Shown here piece by piece: positions 32,883 to 41,900 of a DNA stretch of 51,706 nt (its first letter is position 1; every line of letters starts with the position of its first letter). Below the pieces are notes generated by a model. The model was not told where the DNA came from, searched no databases, and saw only the letters and a program-made list of their open reading frames with translations. Origin of the DNA: UBA3210 sp963610315 (GTDB taxonomy: Bacteria > Bacillota_I > Bacilli_A > RFN20 > CAG-449); the NCBI GenBank assembly GCA_963610315.1, contig CAVDMV010000012.1, forward strand, positions 1-51,706, in the 5' to 3' direction. The position numbers and the translations under genes were made by a program.

Positions 32883-33240
32883 GATTCATTTCTGTATTAG
32901 GATCATAAACTAGTAAGCAAATACCGGTAATTAATGTACCTGTTAAGATACTTAATATACCTAAACCTACTGGTTTCTTTTCTAATTTATTTAATTTTAC
33001 TAATGTTAAGATATTAATGATTGCTCCAATAAGAGCGAATGCACCCATTACTGCATATACTGCTGTAACTGCACCTACTGCTGCTTGCATATCAGCTTGG
33101 CTAGCTCCTTCTTGAACGAACATTTTTATAATATCAGCATTATTTGCTTGTAATAAACCTACCATCATAAAACAAATAAACATACTTCCTATTTTACCAA
33201 TAAGGCCTAATATACTTAAAACTCTAATAGCTGTTTTCAT
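32878..33240 (-). CDS. Small four-helix membrane protein (DUF4064-like)
   Basis: A 120-residue integral membrane protein with three to four hydrophobic helices. Two hydrophobic pairs flank a polar loop containing the Gln/Ala-rich segment E-G-A-S-Q-A-D-M-Q-A-A. The arrangement resembles DUF4064 proteins of Gram-positive bacteria, whose role is unknown. The start at 33240 has an AAAGGAGG site; the longer frame from 33273 has none. It is monocistronic with its own terminator. Confidence 0.6.
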   Translation of the reverse strand: MKTAIRVLSILGLIGKIGSMFICFMMVGLLQANNADIIKMFVQEGASQADMQAAVGAVTAVYAVMGAFALIGAIINILTLVKLNKLEKKPVGLGILSILTGTLITGICLLVYDPNTEMNR

Positions 33241-33407
33241 ATATTTTTCCTCCTTTATGATTACATTATACATATATTTGTTAACATTACAACACTTTTT
33301 GAAAAAATAATTACATTATTGTTAATTTTGTTAATTTTGTAATTTTTTTCTAATAATATCTTTTACTTAGCTTTATAATTTTAGTAGTGAAATATCTCGA
33401 GGTAACA

Positions 33408-34055
33408 ATGAAAGAAATTAAAACATTAAATATTAATGGTAAAGACTTAATCTTTAATATAAATTATGGTTCAAGAACTTCTAATAGTTTTAGAAGTGTT
33501 GGAGGTCAAATTTATATTACTATCAAAGAAGGAACAGATATTAATAAACTTAAACGTAACTTAGAAAGAGTTTTACCTTATTCAAAAATTAAAAAATATA
33601 ATTCTGAATTATATATTGGTGAAGATTATTTAGATTTATTAGGAACAAGAAGAAAGTTAGTTATTTTAAATAAAAAACAAATTAGGACTTCTCCAACTGA
33701 TATAGTTTATTATTCAAGCGAAGAACTAGAAGAAAAACTAAAAGAGTTTGCATTAGATTTATTTACTAGAGAAGTAAGAAAATTTGAAAAAATAATGAAT
33801 ATACCTATTGAACATAAAGTTAGAGTATCAAATATGGTATGTGCGATTGGAACTAATAATATTAGATTAAAAAAGATAACCTTAGATTTATTCTTAATCC
33901 ATTATTCATTAGAAATAATTGATGCGATAGTAGTTCATGAATTAGCTCATTACTATGAACAAAACCATTCACAAGCATTTTATGATATAGTCTATAAATA
34001 CTGTCCTAATTATGATATACTCGATAAGAAAATAAAACTAGGAGTAAGAAATTAA
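33408..34055 (+). CDS. YgjP-like zinc metallopeptidase-fold protein (DUF45)
   Basis: A 215-residue protein of the YgjP/DUF45 family, related to SprT-like and M48 metallopeptidases. The zinc motif H-E-L-A-H is in V-V-H-E-L-A-H-Y-Y-E-Q-N-H, with a second conserved His in E-Q-N-H and a C-terminal K-Y-C-P-N-Y segment. The N-terminal half is the usual R-x-S-R/beta-rich region of the family. Its substrate is unknown. The start at 33408 has a GAGGT site; the frame from 33387 has none. The stop codon overlaps the next start (TAATG), so the two are coupled. Confidence 0.85.
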   Translation: MKEIKTLNINGKDLIFNINYGSRTSNSFRSVGGQIYITIKEGTDINKLKRNLERVLPYSKIKKYNSELYIGEDYLDLLGTRRKLVILNKKQIRTSPTDIVYYSSEELEEKLKEFALDLFTREVRKFEKIMNIPIEHKVRVSNMVCAIGTNNIRLKKITLDLFLIHYSLEIIDAIVVHELAHYYEQNHSQAFYDIVYKYCPNYDILDKKIKLGVRN

Positions 34056-34777
34056 TGAAAGAAATTACAAGTGCATCTAATCCTTTAATTAAGGATTTAC
34101 TTAAATTAAATAAAGTTAAAGAAGCAAAAGAATTAAATAAAGTTCTTTTAGAAGGTGAAGACCTTTTAGATTTAGCTTATCTTCACAATACCTTAGATTT
34201 AGTTTTAACTTGCTCTAATGAAAATAGATATGAAGGAGTAGAAACAATCTTAGTTCCTAAATTCATCTTAGAAAAGTTATCTTCAAATAAATCAACACAA
34301 GATTATATTGGTGTCGCACATTATGAATTTAAAAATGAAGTTAATGGAAGAAGACTAGTTTATCTTGATGGAGTTCAAGATCCTGGTAATGTAGGAACAA
34401 TTATTAGAACTAGCTTAGCTTTTAGTTATGATGGGATTGTTTTATCTAATGATTCTGCTTCTATTTATAATACAAAAGTTATTCAATCTTCTAAAGGAGC
34501 GATTTTCTCTTTACCTATATATCTAAATACTTCATTAGAAGAATTAAAAAATGATGGGTATCAAATTATAGTTTCAGCATTACATAATTCCATTCCATAT
34601 GAAGATTTAAAAATTCAAAATAAATTTGTGATAGTCTTAGGTAACGAAGGTCAAGGAGTAAAGAAAGAAAATATTCTTCTCGCGAGTAACGTCGTTAAAA
34701 TCGATATGGATCATATTGATTCACTTAATGTAGCTATTGCTGGAGGTATTCTTTTAAATCATTATAAGAAGATGTAA
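34055..34777 (+). CDS. SpoU/TrmH family RNA 2'-O-methyltransferase
   Basis: A 240-residue SPOUT-fold RNA methyltransferase, probably acting on 23S rRNA. An N-terminal substrate-binding domain (S-A-S-N-P-L-I-K and L-L-E-G-E-D-L) precedes the three SPOUT motifs: D-G-V-Q-D-P-G-N-V-G-T-I-I-R-T (motif 1 with the catalytic Arg), V-L-G-N-E-G-Q-G-V (motif 2) and S-L-N-V-A-I-A-G-G (motif 3). The length is normal for the YsgA/RlmB-like group; the target nucleotide cannot be read from sequence. It ends at two closely spaced terminators, so the surface locus downstream is a separate unit. Confidence 0.9.
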   Translation: MKEITSASNPLIKDLLKLNKVKEAKELNKVLLEGEDLLDLAYLHNTLDLVLTCSNENRYEGVETILVPKFILEKLSSNKSTQDYIGVAHYEFKNEVNGRRLVYLDGVQDPGNVGTIIRTSLAFSYDGIVLSNDSASIYNTKVIQSSKGAIFSLPIYLNTSLEELKNDGYQIIVSALHNSIPYEDLKIQNKFVIVLGNEGQGVKKENILLASNVVKIDMDHIDSLNVAIAGGILLNHYKKM

Positions 34778-34794
34778 TAGTCTTCTTTATTTTT
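34766..34794 (+). terminator. Intrinsic terminator overlapping the methyltransferase stop
   Basis: AAGAAGA/TCTTCTT with an 8-base loop is followed by TATTTTT. Confidence 0.65.
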
Positions 34795-34807
34795 AATTAT
34801 ATATTTT

Positions 34808-34849
34808 AAAGATAACGAACAAAACTTTATAAATTGTTCATTATCTTTT
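34808..34849 (+). terminator. Second tandem terminator
   Basis: AAAGATAACGAACAA pairs with TTGTTCATTATCTTT with one mismatch over 15 positions, ending in TTTT. It insulates the c-di-GMP leader. Confidence 0.7.
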
Positions 34850-34908
34850 AGCTATCGACTTAAAATCTTTTAAAAAGTAAAAAAAATATTTTTATTTTCC
34901 AAAAAAAA

Positions 34909-34917
34909 TGATATTAT
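34909..34917 (+). promoter_or_regulatory. Extended -10 promoter of the c-di-GMP leader
   Basis: TGATATTAT fits an extended -10 (TG, one base, TATTAT). The -35 region is a poor match. Transcription would start at about 34924, at the 5' edge of the riboswitch. Confidence 0.45.
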
Positions 34918-34920
34918 TTA

Positions 34921-34990
34921 GGTAGCAAAATTATCGAAAGGTAATGACGCAAAGCTAGAGGGCCTTAAATGGTAGCCAGTTGCATTAATT
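34921..34990 (+). ncRNA. Cyclic di-GMP-I (GEMM) riboswitch aptamer
   Basis: The conserved GEMM blocks are present in order: AGCAAAA, a stem capped by a GAAA tetraloop (ATTATCGAAAGGTAAT), the hallmark GACGCAAAGCTAGAGGGCC, and the closing GGTAGCCAGTTGC. In this class the RNA binds the second messenger c-di-GMP between two stems. The second arm is unusually short. The 3' half of the aptamer (34961-34971) also forms the 5' side of a terminator hairpin, so ligand binding should change transcription of the surface operon. A change of specificity to cyclic GMP-AMP, known from one base in some relatives, cannot be excluded by eye. Confidence 0.85.
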
Positions 34991-35017
34991 GTAATAGGCT
35001 TTCATTTAAGGCCTTTT
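34961..35017 (+). terminator. Riboswitch-controlled terminator/expression platform
   Basis: GGCCTTAAATG (34961-34971, within the aptamer) pairs perfectly over 11 bp with CATTTAAGGCC (35003-35013), followed by TTTT. Folding of the ligand-bound aptamer should occupy the 5' arm and prevent the hairpin, which predicts an ON switch with c-di-GMP. The T-run is short, so termination may be partial. Confidence 0.7.
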
Positions 35018-35029
35018 ACATTTGTAATC

Positions 35030-35357
35030 AAGAGAGAGTTAACTTACCATAGTGATATAGTACTAATCACTGAGATCAAATTATGTTTGTTATTTAGTTT
35101 ATTAAATCTAGCTAAATAACTAAATAACTTTACTTAAGTTATAATTACTATTCGTACTAGTAACAAAAAAAGATAAATAACTGTAGATTTTCAATCTTAA
35201 AAAACCTTAACTTAAGAACATAATTTGACTAGCCCTCGAATATCTATTAATTTATTGTTCATTACTTTAAAAATAATTTATATTTCTAATTTCCGGTAGA
35301 AAATAATTTATTTATTAAAGATAGAACAGTGAATTAAATTAACACTCTCTCTTTTTA
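35030..35357 (+). ncRNA. Large multi-helix structured RNA of unknown class in the surface-operon leader
   Basis: There is no open reading frame, but a set of nested stems. The outer stem AAGAGAGAG (35030-35038) pairs with CTCTCTCTT (35345-35353) and is followed by a T-rich run. Inside are AGTGAT/ATCACT (35051-35071), GTTATTTAG/CTAAATAAC (35089-35120), CTTAAGTTA/TAACTTAAG (35133-35216) enclosing TTACTA/TAGTAA and AGATT/AATCT hairpins, and GTTC..CTTTAA/TTAAAG..GAAC (35257-35327) enclosing TTTCTA/TAGAAA. This gives a closed multibranch fold of about 325 nt. I know no class it matches. Options are a separate small RNA, a processive antitermination element as EAR is for the Bacillus eps operon, or a ribozyme-like element. 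Confidence 0.6.
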
Positions 35358-35375
35358 TTTTATTATTTAATTTTT

Positions 35376-35404
35376 TTGATGAAAATATTATTATATAGTT
35401 ATAA
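35376..35404 (+). promoter_or_regulatory. Possible second promoter before the surface operon
   Basis: TTGATG, 17 bases, TTATAA, downstream of the structured RNA. If active it would bypass the riboswitch. The local sequence is so AT-rich that a chance match is possible. Confidence 0.35.
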
Positions 35405-35462
35405 ATGATACTGATATATATATATATATATCGATATAAATAATCTCGGTATTATGTATCAT
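35405..35462 (+). repeat. TA-repeat hairpin in the leader
   Basis: ATGATAC (35405-35411) pairs with GTATCAT (35456-35462). Between them, 35413-35432 is a run of alternating TA framed as GATA..TATC, itself a perfect palindrome. This is a second folded element between the structured RNA and the GAGGAG site at about 35502. The TA tract could vary in length. Confidence 0.5.
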
Positions 35463-35517
35463 AACGCATATCAATATCATTTCTAAATATATAATTTAAA
35501 TTGAGGAGATTTTTATT

Positions 35518-36210
35518 ATGCATAATAAAAAGATGAAAAAAATTCTCCCTATTGCTCTAGTTGCGTTGTGTGCAATAGGTACAGGAGTTGGTACACTTAC
35601 TTATTCTTGGTTTGTTCAACAAGGTGAAAATAGTAACGCTTCTTTTACTGCGGGTTTAGTTAATTATACTTTAACTACAAGCTTAACAAGTACTAATAAA
35701 ATTGTTCCTGGCGTAAATATTATTTCTGGAACTGACTCTGTTAAGTTTACTAACGCTTCAACCATCGCGACAGATTTAAGAGTTAAGATTAGCTATGAAT
35801 TCACTGACGGAACTAAAACTGTTTCTCAAGGTAATATTCCTGATAATACTAGTGATACATTATATAAATCTGGTACTATTGGTGATTCAAAAGCCATTTT
35901 AAGTTTAACTGGTATTGATTCATCTTCTACTTGGACAGCGACAACTTTAAATAGTGAAAACTGGTATTATACAAAAGCAACCGATGGTATTGCCGCGAAT
36001 ACTCCAGTTACCTTATTTGAAGGTAAAACAGGTTCAGAAGTTAGTTTAATCCTCAATGGAGAAATAGCTGGTAATGCTTATGAAGAATCAACTTTAAAAT
36101 TAACATTTACATTCCAAGCAAAACAACATGATGGTGTTACTTGGGAAACTATTAATAATTACACATCATTTGATTGGTCAACAGGTTTAGGTAGTAAATC
36201 ATCATCTTAA
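35518..36210 (+). CDS. SipW-dependent TasA-like matrix protein 1
   Basis: A 230-residue secreted protein. The N-terminal signal ends in the SipW-type motif T-L-T-Y-S-W-F-V-Q followed by N-A-S-F-T-A-G-L-V-N-Y-T-L, the layout of TasA/camelysin (CalY)-type precursors. TasA-family proteins form the protein fibres of Bacillus biofilms. The mature part is beta-rich and Thr/Ser-rich, with few charges and no Cys. A GAGGAG site precedes the start. It is the first gene of the c-di-GMP-controlled operon and lies directly before the signal peptidase, as tasA and sipW are neighbours in Bacillus. Confidence 0.85.
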   Translation: MHNKKMKKILPIALVALCAIGTGVGTLTYSWFVQQGENSNASFTAGLVNYTLTTSLTSTNKIVPGVNIISGTDSVKFTNASTIATDLRVKISYEFTDGTKTVSQGNIPDNTSDTLYKSGTIGDSKAILSLTGIDSSSTWTATTLNSENWYYTKATDGIAANTPVTLFEGKTGSEVSLILNGEIAGNAYEESTLKLTFTFQAKQHDGVTWETINNYTSFDWSTGLGSKSSS

Positions 36211-36220
36211 TTAATTAAAA

Positions 36221-36703
36221 ATGAATAAAAAAATCTTAAAAATTGTTTTAAATGTAATATTAGTTATCATTTTAGTTCTCTTGGTGCTTTTATTATTACT
36301 ACCTCTATTTGGGATTAATAATAAAGTAGTTGTTTCAGGAAGTATGGAACCTAATATTCATGTAGGTAGTTTAATCTATATTAAACAGGTTAATTTTAAT
36401 AACTTAAATGTTGGTGATGTTATTACTTATTCTTTAGGTGATACAACAATTACTCATCGAATTATTAGTATTGATTATGATTCATTAACTTGTGTTACTA
36501 AAGGTGATGCGAATGAAAGTATTGATTTAAGCGCAGTTTCTTCTTCACAAATAGTAGGTAAGGTTTTCTTAACTATCCCAATATTTGGTTACATCGTATA
36601 TTTTATTAAACAAAATTTATTTCTTATCATTGGTTCAATAATTACAATTGCATTAATAATCGTATTAATCAAATTAATTAAAAATTATAAAAAAGAAGGT
36701 TAG
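36221..36703 (+). CDS. sipW: SipW-type signal peptidase I
   Basis: A 160-residue membrane serine protease of the ER/archaeal-type signal peptidase I group. One N-terminal helix (about 8-30) is followed by the catalytic Ser in V-S-G-S-M-E-P (Ser near residue 41), the catalytic His, replacing the usual bacterial Lys, in T-I-T-H-R-I-I-S-I, the T-K-G-D-A-N-E region, and a C-terminal helix (about 125-152). In Bacillus SipW processes TasA and TapA and is specific for such substrates. The start has no recognisable Shine-Dalgarno sequence within 20 bases, so its level probably depends on coupling to the matrix gene 10 bases upstream. Confidence 0.93.
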   Translation: MNKKILKIVLNVILVIILVLLVLLLLLPLFGINNKVVVSGSMEPNIHVGSLIYIKQVNFNNLNVGDVITYSLGDTTITHRIISIDYDSLTCVTKGDANESIDLSAVSSSQIVGKVFLTIPIFGYIVYFIKQNLFLIIGSIITIALIIVLIKLIKNYKKEG

Positions 36704-36718
36704 GAGGAGGTGATTGAA

Positions 36719-37369
36719 ATGAATAAGAATAAGATGAATAAAAGTATTCTCGGTATTGTTATTTCAAGTATTACTTTAGCTTTGTCTTGTCTCCTTGTCG
36801 TTTCAATGACCTATTCTTGGTTTGTTATTAATAATAATGCTTCTTTAAGTGGCATTACTTTATCGACCGGTAATATTGATGCAAGTTATAAAGTTTATAA
36901 AGCGGAAGGCTTATCTTCTACTTCTTGGACTGAAGTAGAACAAAATAAAGATGGAAGTTATGATATTTCTTTAGGTATTCCTTATCCTTCAAAATATCAA
37001 TTCTTCCGTGTTGATATTTCTAACAATGGATCTTATGCAATAAATATCTTATCTAGAATTACTAGTTATACTAGTTCAAGTAGTGAAACATATTATTTTA
37101 GTGATTATGTTGAGCTAGCTTGTAGCGCAACTAGTTCAGTTGAAAAAGATTTAAAGAAGTATTCAAAAGAAAATACTAGTTTAACATTTATTAGTTTTTC
37201 AACTAATAATGAATCTAACGTAAGTAACATGGTATATAAAAATGATGGATTAACAAAGGGTAATACTATTTCCTTCGTTTTTAGCGTCTACATCAATGAA
37301 GAATGTCCAGCAAAATTAATGAATAAAGAATTTAAGATTAACGGAATTAACTTCGTTCTTTCAGTTTAG
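36719..37369 (+). CDS. SipW-dependent TasA-like protein 2
   Basis: A 216-residue secreted protein whose signal region ends S-M-T-Y-S-W-F-V-I-N-N-N-A-S and continues I-T-L-S-T-G-N-I-D-A-S-Y-K-V, the same precursor layout as the first gene. The mature part is Ser/Tyr/Asn-rich and beta-type. The ATG at 36719 is chosen because the run AGGAGGAGGTGA lies just upstream; a GTG at 36710 is inside that site. It has diverged far from the other three copies, so it is probably a distinct fibre component or an adaptor such as TapA. Confidence 0.82.
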   Translation: MNKNKMNKSILGIVISSITLALSCLLVVSMTYSWFVINNNASLSGITLSTGNIDASYKVYKAEGLSSTSWTEVEQNKDGSYDISLGIPYPSKYQFFRVDISNNGSYAINILSRITSYTSSSSETYYFSDYVELACSATSSVEKDLKKYSKENTSLTFISFSTNNESNVSNMVYKNDGLTKGNTISFVFSVYINEECPAKLMNKEFKINGINFVLSV

Positions 37370-37381
37370 GAAGGTGAAATT

Positions 37382-38098
37382 ATGACAAGGATTAATAAGA
37401 AAGGACTACTAATTATTATTTGTCTACTTGCTTTATGCTTTTCTTTTTCTTTTGGCTTTACATTTTCTTATTTTACTCAAAGTAGTGATTCTTCAACTAC
37501 TTTTACTGCTGGTAAAATTGATTTTAATATGGAAAAGATTAATTCTTCTACCGAAACTACAACTTTAACAAGTGATTATTTATCGCAAAAATTAAGTTAT
37601 GTCAGTTATGTAGATGATGTAATTAATAATAAATATAATTCTTTTAATTACATGGTTTCTTATATTGATATTCAATTTAAAAATACTTCTGATGTTGATA
37701 TTAATTTAGATTTAACTTTAGATTTTGTTTTTGCTACTGCACAAGAATGTTCTTGTGTTATTTTAGCTTATACTGATTATTCAAATATTACTGATAATTA
37801 TGACTATAAAGCTAAGTTATTTACTTTTGACGGCGTAACTACTAAAACTGATCATAAAGCAAAAATGTTAACTACATATAATTTATCTTATATTAACGAT
37901 AATAAGACTTTAAGAGTTAGCTTATTTTCTAATAGTGATACTTTTAAAATGAATTTAACTTTATCTTATCGTTTTGTTATGCTTCTAGATTATGATGAAG
38001 CTAATGTCACTAATAGCTTTGAAAGTAGCGATATTAATTCATTTAGTCATAGTTATAACTTTAATTTAGTCGCGACTTTATCGCAACACCATGATTAG
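37382..38098 (+). CDS. SipW-dependent TasA-like protein 3
   Basis: A 238-residue secreted protein with signal end F-T-F-S-Y-F-T-Q-S-S-D and T-T-F-T-A-G-K-I-D-F-N-M-E, close to the camelysin consensus. The mature domain contains I-D-I-Q-F-K-N-T-S-D-V-D-I-N-L-D-L-T-L, the conserved beta strand pair of the family. It starts 12 bases after the previous stop behind GGAAGGTG. Two Cys lie close together (E-C-S-C), which is unusual for TasA proteins and might form a disulphide or bind a metal. Confidence 0.82.
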   Translation: MTRINKKGLLIIICLLALCFSFSFGFTFSYFTQSSDSSTTFTAGKIDFNMEKINSSTETTTLTSDYLSQKLSYVSYVDDVINNKYNSFNYMVSYIDIQFKNTSDVDINLDLTLDFVFATAQECSCVILAYTDYSNITDNYDYKAKLFTFDGVTTKTDHKAKMLTTYNLSYINDNKTLRVSLFSNSDTFKMNLTLSYRFVMLLDYDEANVTNSFESSDINSFSHSYNFNLVATLSQHHD

Positions 38099-38109
38099 GA
38101 GGGCGTATT

Positions 38110-38892
38110 ATGAAGAAGAAAAATCTTTTATTAATTCTAATCGTTCTATTATCAGTATCTTTTATTTCTACTTCTGGACTAAGCTTAGCTTGGTTTAGTA
38201 GAACTAGAGAAGTTAATAGTAATTCTTTTACTCCTGGTAAAATGGAACTTAGTATTGGAACTAACTTTGATACTAGTTCTGATAGTAATGACACAACAGA
38301 AAGTTATGTCACAAACGGGGTCGCTATCTTATCAGCGAATGATAAGATTTATGATAAAGATAAAGAAGGTACGTTAGATTCAACAAAATATGTTGATAAT
38401 ACTAATACTAATGCGATTAAGAATTTTAAAGTAGATATTAATGTTAGTACTTCAATAGCTTCTGTATTAAAAGTTCATGTTAACTTTAATACTATCTTAG
38501 AAAAGAGAAGTTATGATACTGGTAACGTTTTAGGAACAGTTACTTCAATCTTTGAAGAAAGTGTTACAAAAAGATTTAATCCAGATGCAACCTTAACTAC
38601 TCCTGAAGGAGGAGAAACTCCTTGGGATAGTTCTTCTTGTAAATGGGCATTTGATGAAGTAAATAACACCTTCTTTTATAAAGATGTAATTACTAAAGAT
38701 TACAATGGCACTTTATCTTTTATTGGAAGTGGTAACCCAATTGAAGTAAATACAAAATTAACATTATATTATCAAAATTATATTTGTAATTGTAATATTA
38801 AAGTTGAAATGGTCCAAGTTAATCGTTATTTAGCGTTATGGGGAGAAAATTCTTCTTATCCATCTTCTTGGCCAAAGGCAGCTAGTAATTAA
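38110..38892 (+). CDS. SipW-dependent TasA-like protein 4
   Basis: A 260-residue secreted protein, the fourth of the set. The signal ends L-S-L-A-W-F-S-R-T-R-E-V-N-S-N-S-F-T-P-G-K-M-E-L-S-I-G. The mature part has the F-K-V-D-I-N-V-S strand motif and a C-N-C near the C-terminus. It starts behind AGGAGGGCG. It is the longest paralogue and lies directly before the giant surface protein, so it may connect that protein to the fibre; this is inference. Confidence 0.82.
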   Translation: MKKKNLLLILIVLLSVSFISTSGLSLAWFSRTREVNSNSFTPGKMELSIGTNFDTSSDSNDTTESYVTNGVAILSANDKIYDKDKEGTLDSTKYVDNTNTNAIKNFKVDINVSTSIASVLKVHVNFNTILEKRSYDTGNVLGTVTSIFEESVTKRFNPDATLTTPEGGETPWDSSSCKWAFDEVNNTFFYKDVITKDYNGTLSFIGSGNPIEVNTKLTLYYQNYICNCNIKVEMVQVNRYLALWGENSSYPSSWPKAASN

Positions 38893-38907
38893 TAAGGAGG
38901 TAAATAC

Positions 38908-41900
38908 ATGAAGAAATTATTAAAAAATAATAAATTCAAACAAAGTATTATTGTTTTTACTACCTTATTTTTATGTTTATTAATGTTTTTAAATGTCACA
39001 TATTGGGGACAACAAGTTATTAATAAAGTCGATGAAGTTGTCGCGGAAGATATTGATGCAGTTTCTTTTAATAATAAATTTGATTTTGATTCTTCTTCAA
39101 ACGGAACTACTTATACTTCTCGATATATTTATTGGAGTGATTTTATTAACGATATTGATGAAGATTCAATAAAAGTTACTAATAAAAACATAACCATCAC
39201 AAGTAATAATAATTATACTTATGGACATTCTAGTGACGATAATCATAAAATTATCGTTTTAGAAAATGCTTCAGATTATATAGCATTTGCGAACAAGTGT
39301 GTTAGTGAAGACGCGAATGTACGTCAATTTTATCTTAATAACCACTATGTTTTAGGAAATAACATCGATTTTAATAATACATCTGCCGTTGAACCAATTG
39401 GTAATTATAATTATCCATTTACTGGTATATTTGATGGCCAAGGCTTTGAGATGAGCAATGCTACTTTAGTTGAAATTAACGCTGCAACTTCAACTGATGG
39501 AACTACTTCTTCTGAAAGTTATTTAAAGAAATATTCTGTCGGATATACAGAAAATGATCCTATCACTTATTATAGTAGACATAGTTTCTTCGCGTATAAT
39601 AACGGTACAATTAAAAATTTAGGTAATATTAATCCTGTCATTGTCCAAAAGACATCTTTTGCAACTATCGCTGATAACCAAAACGTTGAATCGTATGCTT
39701 CTTTACTAGTCGGTATGAATATGTCTAATGGTGTTATTAGTAACGTATATACAATTGATAGCATTGATTTTGGTAAAAATATTGAAGAAAATACTTTAGG
39801 TATTACTCTTTCAGAAGGTGCGATTAGTGGTCTAGTTGGACAAAATGAAGGAAGCGTAAAAGATAGTTACGTTATCGCAGATTATTTATTTTATTACAAT
39901 AATGAAAATATTATTCCTGTTGATATTCAACCAGTAGTTGTTACTAATTCAAATAATGGTACTTTCAGTGATGTTTTTTATAACGGAACTCGTTATACAC
40001 CTACTTCTAATGGTAGTAGTGATAGTAGTTATGTTAGTAAAACTGTTACAGGTGTAACTGGACTAAAGTTAGATAATGATGTTAGTTTTACAAATTATAC
40101 ATATTTTACTAATAGTACTTCTTGGTACCAAAGAAAAGAAGAAACTTCAAGTGAATATGATTATCCAAAACTTGTCGGAATTAGAACTAATAATGAACAA
40201 CGTCTTTCTTTAACTACACCTTATGATTTTATTTTAATGAGTGAATTAATTAACGATACATCGACGATTTATAACGAAAGAACATATTCATTAGATAATA
40301 GTATCGATATGCGTAGCTTATCGAAAGATATCTTTACAACCATTTCTAATTCATTTAAAGGGACATTAATGTCTTCTGGAACTAGTAATTATTATGTTTA
40401 TGATTTAATAATTAATCCTTCTTCTAGTACTAAAGATATCTCAATATTTGAAGAACTTGAAGAAGCGACAATTAAAAATATTTCTTTTTATAATACTTCT
40501 ATTTCTTTAACCTCATCTTCTAGTGATACTTATAATGTATCTTTATTAGCTAATGATATTAAAACTAGCGCGACTATAAGTAATGTTCAACTTCATGGTA
40601 ACGTAACTTTAAGTAATCCTGGATCAACTTATTTTGGTGGATTTGCTTCTAAAATTAGTGAAGGTGCTTCTATTGATATTTCTTCTTGTTCAGTAGGAGG
40701 ATCTTTTAATGGGGGAAGTGTAGTTACTAGTTCAACTTCTTATGTTGGTGGTTTTATTGGCAACATCAATAATTCTACTTCTAAAGTTAATATTTCTAAT
40801 TCATTTAATGAAATGAATATTGTTACTATTGGCTCTGCATCTATATCTAATAGCGCGACTGTATATACTGGTGGAATTATCGGTTATGGTTATGTAAATA
40901 ATATTGAAAAAGTAGGTAATAAAGGTGATATTACTTCTAATGAAGAAAGTAAATATCCTGCTTTATATTCATATACCGGCGGTATTATTGGTACCTTAAT
41001 TGGTTATTATCATGATTTAATTGAAAATACTTATGGCTCATTTAAACAAGTAACTAATGATGGAAATATCATTTCTTACGCTTATTCTACTAGTCAACTA
41101 GTTGAAATGTCTGGCTTTGGTATAGTTTCTTTTTCGTCAAATCAAACTGATATCTCAAATAATCTATTTTATGGAATTACTAATAACGGAAGATTAACTT
41201 TAACTAATAAAGGGAGTATCGGTGAAGTAAGCCAAACATTAGGTAGCGTTGGTTTCTTTGTTACTCCTGGTATTATTGTTAATAATACTTCAGTTACCAT
41301 TAATGGCTTATACAATAATAAAGATCAAGATATTGATATTCCTCTTTTACCAACTTATGCACCTAATTTATATACAAATAATTCTTCATCATATTCAATT
41401 AATTTATCTAATTCATATAATAAAGGTAACTTAAATTTTTCCTTAAGTAATGCGGATACTAATTTACATCATTATTATTTCGGTAATACTTATGGTAATT
41501 ATATTAATTTTGATTGTATAAGAAATGAAGGTTATTTATTCTTTAATATCAATTATTCGATTTCTAAAACATTCCAAAATAATAGTAAACAATTTGTTAT
41601 TGCGGGTTTATTCCTTGAAGTAAGCGATGGAAAAATCGCGAAAAACTTATATAACGGTGGTAATATTGTTGTAAATCACACTGATTCTACTAATGCTTCA
41701 ACTGTTTATGGTATTTTATATATTGGTGGCATTTGTTATAAAAACGCGAATAATAGTGCAGTAAGTTCTACTACTTACGCTTCAAGTTGGTCGAGCCAAG
41801 ATGGTATTATGATTCCAAGTTCATTAAAAGGATCTTTATATAATGCCGTTAATAACGGAAACATCTTTGTTTATGATACAGTCGGCTGGGGAGGAACAAT

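Noticed and set aside
35030..35357. Group I intron or self-splicing element behind the c-di-GMP riboswitch, as known with c-di-GMP-II in Clostridioides
   Set aside because: GACTA occurs at about 35227, but I found no matching P7 partner (TAGTC type), no convincing P3-P8 core and no coding exon on the 5' side. The element is described only as a structured RNA.
41249..41434. Hydrophobic 61-codon frame inside the giant protein gene
   Set aside because: It is an out-of-frame shadow created by Ile/Leu-like codons in AT-rich sequence and has no ribosome binding site.
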